Source: an uncultured Bacteroidota bacterium (lineage in GTDB: Bacteria; Bacteroidota; Bacteroidia; Flavobacteriales; Flavobacteriaceae). Taken from it: a stretch of DNA of 51,828 bases. Position 1 is the stretch's first letter, and the number at the start of each line of letters is the position of its first letter. The translations under genes were made by a program, and so were the position numbers. Under the pieces are notes generated by a model that saw nothing but the letters and a program-made list of their open reading frames with translations, made no database searches and was not told the DNA's origin. The stretch is taken from NCBI GenBank assembly GCA_902593165.1, contig CACJHI010000010.1:1-51828 (forward strand), in the 5' to 3' direction. Positions 39,416 through 46,876 of this stretch are shown piece after piece.

Positions 39416-39973
39416 TCAGTCTAAATTTATTTTAAATTTAATTCCAGCACTTTGAGAAAAATCAAAATAATTATTTTCTATGTATGGCTCAAATGATAAA
39501 TCTTCACTAACATTAAATTGGAGTAGGTGTGCTCCGACATTTGCATCAATAATATTTAAGACATAAGTACCTACAAGGAACATGAAGGAAAAGTCTTTAT
39601 ATCTTCTGTGGAACTTCATCCCCTCCAGTAATTTTTCATTTTCAGGAATTATCTCAGTGTACTCATCATCAAAGTATCCAGCAAGTCTCCTCTTATATGC
39701 TGTTCTATATTTGTTCATCTCCTTATTATTGTAATTGTAGTAGTATGCAGATGCTCCTAGGCCTCCATAAATTATTGGAATCATCCAATATCTTCTTGTA
39801 TATACTTGACCTAAACCAGGAATAACAGAAGAGTAGAATGCAGCTTTTGATGGAGTTAGAGGGTCATTAATTAACTTTAATTTTTTTGGACTAATGTAAG
39901 TTGAATCAATATCAGCCTGAGCATTCAGGTTGAATGAAAGAGAAATTATTATTAATAAAATTGTATTTCTCAA
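39416..39973 (-). CDS. DUF5683 protein
   Basis: 185 aa with signal peptide 1-20. KAAFYSSVIPGLGQVYTRRYWMIPIIYGGLGASAYYYNYNNKEMNKYRTAYKRRLAG is the DUF5683 core, with a PGLGQxY motif and a hydrophobic hairpin. DUF5683 genes sit in the Bacteroidota parAB neighbourhood; the function is unknown. One base from lepB, overlapping parB by four. Confidence 0.85.
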   Translation of the reverse strand: MRNTILLIIISLSFNLNAQADIDSTYISPKKLKLINDPLTPSKAAFYSSVIPGLGQVYTRRYWMIPIIYGGLGASAYYYNYNNKEMNKYRTAYKRRLAGYFDDEYTEIIPENEKLLEGMKFHRRYKDFSFMFLVGTYVLNIIDANVGAHLLQFNVSEDLSFEPYIENNYFDFSQSAGIKFKINLD

Positions 39974-40848
39974 TTTGATATCTTTTTTAAAAAGGAATAT
40001 AACTCATTAATACTCTTGAAAGTAGTTGAAAGGGATACCCTGCCTTTGCTATTTTCTTTCAAGGTGACTTTTGAATTAAATAGCCTCTCAAATTTATTAG
40101 TTGCATCTATATATATTTTCGATACATCTGAACTAGAGTTATTAATATTTGTGGTTTTATTTCCTCTAACAATCTTCTCTGTTTGTCTTACAGATAACTT
40201 TGATGATATTATTTGTTCATAAATTTCAATTTGTAATTTTTTATCATCAACATTTATTAAAGCTCTTCCATGACCCATAGTCAAGAAACCATCTCTTATA
40301 CCTGATTGAATAATTGGGTCAAGTTTTAAAAGACGAATATAATTTGATATAGTTGACCTATCCTTACCTACCAGCCTAGATATAGCATCAATATTTAAGT
40401 TATACTCATTTATAAATCTCTCATATGTTAATGCAATTTCTATTGGGTCAAGGTCAACTCTTTGGACATTTTCAACTAACGACATCTTTAATAAATCAGT
40501 CTCATCCTCAACTGCTTTTATATAGCATGGTATTGATTCCAGATTAGCTATTTTTGATGCTCGATACCTTCTTTCACCAGAAATGATTTCATACTTATCA
40601 TCCTTAATTTTTCTTACAGTAATAGGCTGAATAATTCCAAGTTCTTTAATTGAAACTACAAGATTATCAATCTGATCACTATCAAAATTTGTTCTTGGCT
40701 GATTTGGATTTACATGAATCTTATCTAATGATAATTGAAGACTATTAGTATTCTTCCTTCCATCATTAGAAAAATCAGTATTACTGGAATCGCCTAATAG
40801 TGCATCGAGACCTCTTCCAAGTACTTTTTTTTGTTTTTTCTCAGACAT
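39970..40848 (-). CDS. parB: Chromosome-partitioning protein ParB
   Basis: 292 aa. N-terminal KKVLGRGLDALLGD motif, CTP-binding core (LGIIQPITVRKI, ISGERRYRASKIA, SLVENVQRVDLDPIEIALTYERF), HTH (DAISRLVGKDRSTISNYIRLLKL, GFLTMGHGRALI) and a C-terminal dimerisation domain. It spreads from parS to organise the origin. I see no CACGTG-core parS site in the window, so the centromere must be elsewhere. Confidence 0.95.
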   Translation of the reverse strand: MSEKKQKKVLGRGLDALLGDSSNTDFSNDGRKNTNSLQLSLDKIHVNPNQPRTNFDSDQIDNLVVSIKELGIIQPITVRKIKDDKYEIISGERRYRASKIANLESIPCYIKAVEDETDLLKMSLVENVQRVDLDPIEIALTYERFINEYNLNIDAISRLVGKDRSTISNYIRLLKLDPIIQSGIRDGFLTMGHGRALINVDDKKLQIEIYEQIISSKLSVRQTEKIVRGNKTTNINNSSSDVSKIYIDATNKFERLFNSKVTLKENSKGRVSLSTTFKSINELYSFLKKISN

Positions 40849-41613
40849 CTAATTTTTATTTATAATTTCATCTGCTAAGGAAAGATAATTTTTAGTTCCT
40901 TTTGATGAGACATCATAAGTTATTATATCTTTTCCAAAACCTGGGGCTTCACCTAATTTAATATTTCTTTGGATAATAGTTTTAAACACAATATCTCCAA
41001 AATGCTTTTTAACTTCCTCTACTACCTGATTTGAAAGTCTTAATCTTGAATCAAACATGGTAAGTAATATTCCCTCAATATCTAGTTCCTCATTATGAAC
41101 CTTTTGAACACTCTTAATAGTATTCAATAGTTTTCCGAGCCCCTCCAAGGCAAAATACTCACACTGAATTGGAATAAGAACAGAATCAGAGCTTGTAAGT
41201 GCATTTAGAGTAATTAATCCAAGAGATGGAGCACAGTCAATTATTATAAAGTCATAGAGACTTCTAACCTCATTAATTTTTTCCTTTAATCTATATTCTC
41301 TTGCTTTTTGATCAACTAGTTCAATTTCAATACCAACAAGATCTATACTTGACTGTATTATATCAAGATTAGGAGATTTACTTTTTTTTATAACCTCAGA
41401 GAAACTCTTTGTTCCAGATAAAACCTGATAAAGAGACAGGTCTTTATTATTTGGGTCAAAACCTAATCCTGATGATGCATTTGCCTGAGGATCTGCATCT
41501 ATGAGTAATACTTTTTTCTCTAAAACTCCTAGTGATGCAGCAAGATTGACTGAGGTTGTAGTTTTTCCTACACCCCCTTTTTGATTTGCAATTGAAATTA
41601 TTTTTCCCATCAA
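40849..41613 (-). CDS. parA: Chromosome-partitioning ATPase ParA/Soj
   Basis: 254 aa. Deviant Walker A KGGVGKTTTSVNLA, LIDADPQANASSGLG, IIIDCAPSLGLITLNAL and FALEGLGKLLNTI are all typical. It binds DNA non-specifically when ATP-bound and moves ParB-parS. Next to parB with no gap; the first two codons are both ATG, so the start may be one codon later. Confidence 0.95.
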   Translation of the reverse strand: MMGKIISIANQKGGVGKTTTSVNLAASLGVLEKKVLLIDADPQANASSGLGFDPNNKDLSLYQVLSGTKSFSEVIKKSKSPNLDIIQSSIDLVGIEIELVDQKAREYRLKEKINEVRSLYDFIIIDCAPSLGLITLNALTSSDSVLIPIQCEYFALEGLGKLLNTIKSVQKVHNEELDIEGILLTMFDSRLRLSNQVVEEVKKHFGDIVFKTIIQRNIKLGEAPGFGKDIITYDVSSKGTKNYLSLADEIINKN

Positions 41614-41931
41614 TTATTCATCTTCAGATTTAAATTCAATAATATAAATATCCTCATTTTCTTTTTTTAAATTATACTTTTCTCTAGCATAATGTTCAAG
41701 ACTATCTATATTATCAAGTTTTTCGATAAGTGATTTATCTTTAAGTATTTCTTCATTAAGAGCATTTCTCTTACTTTTAAGTTTCTTAATTTCCCGATTT
41801 AACTCAGCATGTATTAATAGCGAGTTTGTATCTAAGAAAGTCATCCAGATCAAAAAAGCAATAGAAATAATTAAATATTTGAAAAAAGATTTTTTAATTA
41901 AAACTTTTAGTTTTAAAAAAATTTTATTCAT
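41614..41931 (-). CDS. Septum-formation initiator, DivIC/FtsB-like
   Basis: 105 aa bitopic protein: basic tail, membrane helix (about 18-36, YLIISIAFLIWMTFLD), coiled coil (about 40-75, EIKKLKSKRNALNEEILKDKSLIEKL) and the DivIC-type end HYAREKYNLKKENEDIYIIEF. It should join FtsL and DivIB at the division septum. Its position before parA is not the usual place for this gene. One-base overlap with the dehydrogenase gene. Confidence 0.88.
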   Translation of the reverse strand: MNKIFLKLKVLIKKSFFKYLIISIAFLIWMTFLDTNSLLIHAELNREIKKLKSKRNALNEEILKDKSLIEKLDNIDSLEHYAREKYNLKKENEDIYIIEFKSEDE

Positions 41932-43109
41932 TATTCTACTATATCATTTTTAATATAAACTTTAGAAGGAATTATTTTAAAAATACCTTTTTTTTCAATT
42001 CCCACATATAGATAGCCATCAGGCCCTTGGACAACTTCTCTAACTCTTCCAACTCTATCTAAAAGTTTCTCTCTTTTATATACGTAGTTTCCAATTAATT
42101 CTATTCTTTCTAAATATCTAAACCTAAGTGATCCTATAAATAGATTCCCTTCCCATTCATCATATATATCTGACGTCAGCATTGTCATTCCTGAAGGAGC
42201 AATCGAGGGTGTCCAAAAATATGCAGGAGATTCTGTTCCTTCAAGAGAAGTAAGGTCTGTAAATGAGGTCCCATTGTAATTTATACCATTCGAGACTATC
42301 GGCCAGCCATAGTTTCTTGTTAATAATGGCTCCTCTCTAATACTGTCTCTTTCACGAATTATATTTATTTCATCTCCGCCTCTTGGGCCATGTTCATGCA
42401 CGATTATATTACCAGGTTCATTTCCAAAAATAATTCCTTGAGGATTTCTGTGACCATAACTCCAAATAGCTTTCTTTGCATTTTTCATATTGTAAAAAGG
42501 ATTGTCTTTAGGTATACTCCCATCCAAATACAACCTGTATAACTTGCCTCCATCTTTTGTCAAATCCTGAGGATATATATCTCTTCCAGCTCTATCGCCA
42601 ACAGTAAAATAGACATATTTCTCATCCAATAAAATTTTACCTCCATAGTGTCTATATTGATCTGAGTCAGGAGTTGCTTTATATAAAAGTTTTAGATTAG
42701 AAATCTTAAAATCATTATAATCTGCACTATATAATGCAGTGTTAGATTCTTTTGAATTTGATGAACTGTTACTGGTAGTTAAAAAAATTCTTCTATTATT
42801 CTCAAAATCTTTGTCAACCTCTATATCAAGAAGACCACCTTGTCTGTTCTCAACAACTTTTGGTATACCCTTGACAGGAGTCTTAGTATTATCTTTAACA
42901 TGGTACAGTATACCTTTCTTATCAGTTACAAGGATTTCATTTTCATTTATAAATGATATACCCCATGGAATATCAATTCCATCTACTATCTTTTCTAAAT
43001 ATATTTTAGATTCATCACCAAGCTCAATAAATGGGGGGTTTTCAGATTGTGCACATGAAAAACTTGTACATAGTGAAATTAGTATTAAATAAAAATGTGT
43101 ATTCTTCAT
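41931..43109 (-). CDS. Lipoprotein sugar/sorbosone dehydrogenase family protein (PQQ-type beta-propeller)
   Basis: 392 aa with lipobox SFSC (Cys19). Six-bladed soluble glucose dehydrogenase fold: VDGIDIPWGISF, RQGGLLDIEVDKDF, YFTVGDRAGRD, WSYGHRNPQGIIF, HEHGPRGGDEINII, NYGWPIVSNGINYNG, GTESPAYFWTPSIAPSGM, and the last blade VVQGPDGYLYVGIEKKGIFKI. The family oxidises sugars or related aldoses with PQQ or acts on unknown substrates. PQQ synthesis genes are not in the window. Confidence 0.88.
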   Translation of the reverse strand: MKNTHFYLILISLCTSFSCAQSENPPFIELGDESKIYLEKIVDGIDIPWGISFINENEILVTDKKGILYHVKDNTKTPVKGIPKVVENRQGGLLDIEVDKDFENNRRIFLTTSNSSSNSKESNTALYSADYNDFKISNLKLLYKATPDSDQYRHYGGKILLDEKYVYFTVGDRAGRDIYPQDLTKDGGKLYRLYLDGSIPKDNPFYNMKNAKKAIWSYGHRNPQGIIFGNEPGNIIVHEHGPRGGDEINIIRERDSIREEPLLTRNYGWPIVSNGINYNGTSFTDLTSLEGTESPAYFWTPSIAPSGMTMLTSDIYDEWEGNLFIGSLRFRYLERIELIGNYVYKREKLLDRVGRVREVVQGPDGYLYVGIEKKGIFKIIPSKVYIKNDIVE

Positions 43110-43155
43110 AATTAATTCGAATTTAAAATAATTTAATCACTCAATAAAGTTTTTT

Positions 43156-44223
43156 TTATATCAAGTCAATTAAACTAACATTCTGATAGTTTCTTTTTAA
43201 ATAGATTAATGTCTTTTCCATTAAATCTCCCATTGATTTACATTTTAAAAATGAATTTTCATTGGTAAATTTAAATATCTCTTTTCTTAAGTTAACTACG
43301 TTTTCTTTTATACTTACTGTGTCCTCCTTCATAATATTAATCAATAATTTCATTCTTTCATCAGAGATAATGAGCCTTCTTGAAATAGTTGATCTTTCTT
43401 CAATTTTATATTGAGTAATAGAATCTGCCTTAAGCTTAGATCTAACTAGATCCATCATTGGTTTGTTCTCCTTGAAAAATTGAGGCCTATATACTGAGAA
43501 TTTTCCTTCAAAGCATTGTTGATCAAAATCAATTGCACGAATTTTGTAGATAACTTGATCGAAATCATGAATGGGAATAACTACATAATTATATGATCTC
43601 ATATCTCCAAGTAATCTAATCATACATCTCTCATTAAACTTTACATACTCTTTAGCAATTTGAGCTTTTTGTATTTCTGAACATTTTGGTAAATATTCTT
43701 GAATAAATATATCCCCAGGAATTCCAGCTATATGTTCTTCAATTAGTGAAGAATCATTAACCAGAAAATTAAGATTTCTAGGAGAGAGCATATGTTCAAA
43801 TTCAATACCGTAAACTCTCGAAGCATCTGTTTTTTTGACATAGAAATATGTAAAATTATCATTTACAATATTTCTAATTTTTATCCTAAATGGCTTAGAG
43901 TTTCCAAAAGTGCAATAATCTACAGAGTCTATTGATAGATAAGGTATCGATGAGGGGTTTCCATCTGAATGTAATAATGTGTAAATTATTTTTAAGTTGT
44001 TATCAATCTCTTGTCTCTCAGTCTCGTTAAAAATAAGCCTTATCCATAGAGTGTCTCTGTTTTTTTTATCATAAAGGTTTACAGAGTCAGAAAATCTTAA
44101 TAAATCATCATAGGATATAACATCATCAATCCATCTGTCATGAGTTTTTAAAAAATCTTTTAATTTTTTTGAGATATTGAAGAATGGCTTCTTCTTTGAT
44201 ATTAGTTTCTTATTACCTGTCAT
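43156..44223 (-). CDS. Conserved-type protein of unknown family with kinase-like motifs
   Basis: 355 aa, no signal peptide or membrane helix. I do not recognise a named family. The motif order fits an aminoglycoside-phosphotransferase/HipA-like kinase: beta-3-type FYVKK (Lys130 or 131), helix-C-type GIEFEHML (Glu141 or 143), hinge-like FIQEYL (174-178), catalytic-loop-like LLGDMRSYN (Asp207, Asn212) and metal-loop-like RAIDFDQQ (Asp232, Asp234). The C-terminal 110 residues are helical and charged. It begins 28 bases after tRNA-Pro(GGG) and may be cotranscribed with it. The kinase call is an inference from motifs. Confidence 0.5.
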   Translation of the reverse strand: MTGNKKLISKKKPFFNISKKLKDFLKTHDRWIDDVISYDDLLRFSDSVNLYDKKNRDTLWIRLIFNETERQEIDNNLKIIYTLLHSDGNPSSIPYLSIDSVDYCTFGNSKPFRIKIRNIVNDNFTYFYVKKTDASRVYGIEFEHMLSPRNLNFLVNDSSLIEEHIAGIPGDIFIQEYLPKCSEIQKAQIAKEYVKFNERCMIRLLGDMRSYNYVVIPIHDFDQVIYKIRAIDFDQQCFEGKFSVYRPQFFKENKPMMDLVRSKLKADSITQYKIEERSTISRRLIISDERMKLLINIMKEDTVSIKENVVNLRKEIFKFTNENSFLKCKSMGDLMEKTLIYLKRNYQNVSLIDLI

Positions 44224-44251
44224 AAATTAAATATACAACAAACCTTTATAG

Positions 44252-44325
44252 TCGGGATGACAGGATTTGAACCTGCGACCCCACGCACCCCATGCGTGTG
44301 CGCTACCGAGCTGCGCCACATCCCG
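44252..44325 (-). tRNA. tRNA-Pro (anticodon GGG)
   Basis: 74 nt cloverleaf: acceptor CGGGATG/CATCCCG with discriminator A, D arm with GCGCAGCTCGGTAGCGC, anticodon stem CACGC/GCGTG with loop ATGGGGT (anticodon GGG), T arm with GGTTCAAATCC. The 3' CCA is not encoded. This tRNA reads CCC and CCU. Confidence 0.95.
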
Positions 44326-44331
44326 TTAATA

Positions 44332-44339
44332 CAAATATA
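44332..44339 (-). promoter_or_regulatory. TATATTTG promoter box of tRNA-Pro(GGG)
   Basis: Full TAnnTTTG match with only six bases between the box and the mature tRNA 5' end. This fixes the start site at seven bases or fewer after the box. No clear -33 TTTG. Confidence 0.6.
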
Positions 44340-44414
44340 ATTTTAAAATAGGTTTTAGTTATTTGATTTCTTAAAAATAGAATAAAAAAGCAGCTAAATA
44401 ACTACTTAATTATG

Positions 44415-44489
44415 TCGGGGTGGCAGGATTCGAACCTGCGACCTCCGCGTCCCAAACGCGGCGCGATAACCGGGCTACGCTACACCCCG
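44415..44489 (-). tRNA. tRNA-Pro (anticodon TGG)
   Basis: 75 nt cloverleaf: acceptor CGGGGTG/CACCCCG with discriminator A, D arm GCGTAGCCCGGTTATCGC, anticodon stem CCGCG/CGCGG with loop TTTGGGA (anticodon TGG, written UGG in RNA), T arm GGTTCGAATCC. The 3' CCA is not encoded. This tRNA reads CCA and CCG. The stretch 44224-44549 has no protein gene; it holds the two tRNAs and their promoters. Confidence 0.95.
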
Positions 44490-44500
44490 AAAAAGAGTTG

Positions 44501-44531
44501 CAAATATAAGCTTAATTAAATTCTTGCCAAA
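44501..44531 (-). promoter_or_regulatory. Consensus promoter of tRNA-Pro(TGG)
   Basis: On the minus strand, TTTG (44531-44528), 19-base spacer, TATATTTG (44508-44501), then 11 bases to the mature tRNA. Both Bacteroidota promoter boxes match fully. Confidence 0.75.
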
Positions 44532-44549
44532 TTATTTGACTATAATCAC

Positions 44550-45482
44550 TTAAACTGAAACTGGTGACATAATCTTTATATCGTTATACTTTATCTGTCC
44601 TCTAATTACAGAGGATATATTAGACATTAATGCATTAATTACAGGAAGTTTTAGTTGACTTTTTGAGTATATCATGCTTATCTCTCTAGCAGGTGCAGGA
44701 TCTTGAAAAGGAATTACATTTTCAATATTTTTTGGTGATAGATTATTTGAATGTAAGTAGGGAATAATTGTCATCCATGGCCCATTGTTTGATAAATTAA
44801 TCAATGTTTCAAAGCTTCCACTTTTTAATTCATATTGTTTATTTAAGTCTTCCAGCGAGCATATGTTTAAAACTTGATTTCTGAAACAATGTCCATCTTG
44901 AAGAATTAATAGATCACCATTGGTTAGGTCGTCTATTTCTAGATATTTGTTACCAGAAAGTGAGTGATGCTTTGGAACATAAGCCACAAATGGTTCATAG
45001 TATAACGGTCTCTCTACTATCTTGTTATTACTCAAAGGTGTAGCAGCTATTGCACAGTCTATGGTATTATCTTCTAATTTTTGGATTATTGTTTCAGTAT
45101 TAAATTCTTCTATTTTTAAATCGACATTTTTATGTTTTTTTGTAAAAATATTTAGAAACAATGGTAATAAAGTAGAAGTTACAGTTGGGATAATACCAAC
45201 TTTTAAAGTTCCACCAATTACGCCCTTTTCTTCGGAGATGACATCATTCATTCTTGTAGATTCTTCAATAATCTTTCTTGCTTGATTTAGAACCTTCTCA
45301 CCAACTTCGGTAACCTGGAGTGGCTTTGTTGATCTATTAAAAATTGTTACACCAAGTTCCTCTTCAAGCTTTTGGACTTGCATACTTAGGGTTGGTTGTG
45401 TAACAAAACACTTTTCAGAGGCAGTAGTAAAATTGCCATGTTCAGCTACTGCTAAAGTATACTTAAGTTGTGTAATTGTCAT
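44550..45482 (-). CDS. oxyR: Hydrogen-peroxide-responsive LysR regulator OxyR
   Basis: 310 aa. Winged HTH at 1-60 (TQLKYTLAVAEHGNFTTASEKCFVTQPTLSMQVQKLEEELG). The regulatory domain contains GHCFRNQVLNIC with Cys199 and Cys208, the same numbering and spacing as the redox pair of E. coli OxyR, so peroxide sensing through a disulfide is very likely. Divergent from plsC-like; sodC is two genes away. A TAGTTTTG promoter box lies 23 bases upstream. Confidence 0.93.
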   Translation of the reverse strand: MTITQLKYTLAVAEHGNFTTASEKCFVTQPTLSMQVQKLEEELGVTIFNRSTKPLQVTEVGEKVLNQARKIIEESTRMNDVISEEKGVIGGTLKVGIIPTVTSTLLPLFLNIFTKKHKNVDLKIEEFNTETIIQKLEDNTIDCAIAATPLSNNKIVERPLYYEPFVAYVPKHHSLSGNKYLEIDDLTNGDLLILQDGHCFRNQVLNICSLEDLNKQYELKSGSFETLINLSNNGPWMTIIPYLHSNNLSPKNIENVIPFQDPAPAREISMIYSKSQLKLPVINALMSNISSVIRGQIKYNDIKIMSPVSV

Positions 45483-45505
45483 TATAAGTTAAATTTATAT
45501 TTATT

Positions 45506-45513
45506 CAAAACTA
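45506..45513 (-). promoter_or_regulatory. TAGTTTTG promoter box of oxyR
   Basis: Full TAnnTTTG match on the minus strand, 23 bases before the oxyR ATG. The -33 box is not clear. An OxyR autoregulatory site could overlap, but I cannot define one. Confidence 0.45.
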
Positions 45514-45572
45514 AATAAAATTTTATTATTTAAAATTAAAGAAATGTTAAATACTATTATAACATATGTTTA

Positions 45573-45580
45573 TATATTTG
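45573..45580 (+). promoter_or_regulatory. TATATTTG promoter box of the plsC-like gene
   Basis: Full TAnnTTTG match 17 bases before the TTG start at 45598. Confidence 0.5.
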
Positions 45581-45597
45581 GTCTTTAATAAAATGTT

Positions 45598-46305
45598 TTG
45601 AAAAAAAATATTTTTGGCCAAACAATCTTTCTTAAAAGATTGATAATAGGCTTTGTAGGCCTAATTACTCACAGGACATTTAGAAGTAATAAATTTGAAA
45701 TTAAAGGTTCAAAAAACTTATTTAATCTTCCAGAAACTAATGTTCTGTTTGTAAGTAATCATCAAACATATTTTTATGATGTAATAGCTATGTTACATGT
45801 ATTTAATTCATCTGTCAAAGGAAGGATTGATTCAGTTAAAAGACCTAAATACCTTATAAGTCCTAAGACAAATCTATATTATATAGCATCTTTAGAAACG
45901 ATGAAAAAATCTTTAGTTACAAAATTGTTAACATATGCTGGAGCTGTTTTAGTTCAAAGAAGTTGGAGAGATTCTGGTGAATCTGTATCAAGAGAAATTC
46001 GATCAGAGGATCCTAATAATATTAAATTAGCACTTGAAGATGGATGGGTAATAACATTTCCAAGAGGAACAACAGATAACACAAAACCAATTAGAAAAGG
46101 TACTGCACATATTATAAAAAGTAATGCTCCCCTTGTAGTTCCAATAAAGATTTCTGGATTTAGTAGTGTTTTTCAGAGAAATGGCTTAAAGGTGATAGAC
46201 AGAAAAAAAGAGTTTTCTATTGAAATATTGAAGCCTTTAAGAAAAGATATTACTCACAGATCAATTGAAGAAATAACTTTAGAATTAGAGCAAATAATTA
46301 ATTAG
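45598..46305 (+). CDS. PlsC-like 1-acyl-glycerol-3-phosphate acyltransferase family protein
   Basis: 235 aa from TTG at 45598; the ATG at 45593 is in another frame and stops at once. Acyltransferase block I reads SNHQTYFYD (His55, Asp61), which is H-x5-D instead of the usual H-x4-D. Block III reads FPRGTTD (154-160) instead of FPEGTRS. Lipid A or phospholipid acylation is the family role, but these changes mark a divergent subgroup whose substrate is unclear. Its stop crosses the sodC stop by eight bases. Confidence 0.78.
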   Translation: MKKNIFGQTIFLKRLIIGFVGLITHRTFRSNKFEIKGSKNLFNLPETNVLFVSNHQTYFYDVIAMLHVFNSSVKGRIDSVKRPKYLISPKTNLYYIASLETMKKSLVTKLLTYAGAVLVQRSWRDSGESVSREIRSEDPNNIKLALEDGWVITFPRGTTDNTKPIRKGTAHIIKSNAPLVVPIKISGFSSVFQRNGLKVIDRKKEFSIEILKPLRKDITHRSIEEITLELEQIIN

Positions 46306-46855
46306 ATACTTCCATTGATAATTCCTCAGGAATATTAATTTCCATACAACCAATTCTCATACCAGAAGCTCCAGAGGGCTGCGAAACATAATCATCTTGA
46401 CCATTATGAATTATTACAGCTTGGTCTAGTAGATCATTATCTTCTCCACAACCTAGACACCATAGATCAGTAGAAAAATCTACCATACCATGACCTAAGC
46501 TATCAATTTCAAAATTACCCACAGCACCAAGATGAAATCCAGTTGGGTCTCCCCATTTGCTATGCTTAGTGTTAGTAGGGTTCCAGTGACCACCTGTGCT
46601 CAAACCATCACTTGATGAGCAATCACCAAATTCATGAATATGAATAGCTTTTAAACCTGGTTCTAGACCATATACATGAGCTTCTAAATGAACTGAATCA
46701 TTTTTTTGTGTAAAAGATATAGTTCCAGAAATGTTGGAGTTATTAAGAGGAATTATTGACTTCTTTATAATTAGAGTACTATCATTATTGTTATTACAAC
46801 CCATAAAGACAGCTAAAACTAAAAATATAATTAATTTAGAGGCTATTGTTTTCAT
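46298..46855 (-). CDS. sodC: Copper/zinc superoxide dismutase lipoprotein with altered zinc site
   Basis: 185 aa with lipobox FMGC (Cys20). Copper ligands His72 and His74 (HIHEFGD), bridging His90 (GGHWNP) and His150 (VIIHNG), disulfide Cys79-Cys170 and the guiding Arg (GMRIGC) are present. Zinc ligands His98 and His108 are kept, but the fourth, an Asp in HxGDxGN, is Ala111 (HLGAVGN, codon GCT). There is an extra CLGC pair (133, 136). It should detoxify superoxide in the envelope if active. Convergent with the plsC-like gene. Confidence 0.88.
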   Translation of the reverse strand: MKTIASKLIIFLVLAVFMGCNNNNDSTLIIKKSIIPLNNSNISGTISFTQKNDSVHLEAHVYGLEPGLKAIHIHEFGDCSSSDGLSTGGHWNPTNTKHSKWGDPTGFHLGAVGNFEIDSLGHGMVDFSTDLWCLGCGEDNDLLDQAVIIHNGQDDYVSQPSGASGMRIGCMEINIPEELSMEVSN

Positions 46856-46876
46856 AATGCTAAATTAAAATTAAAA

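Noticed and set aside
39970-41613. A parS centromere near parAB
   Set aside because: I looked for the symmetric CACGTG core and did not find it in the window.
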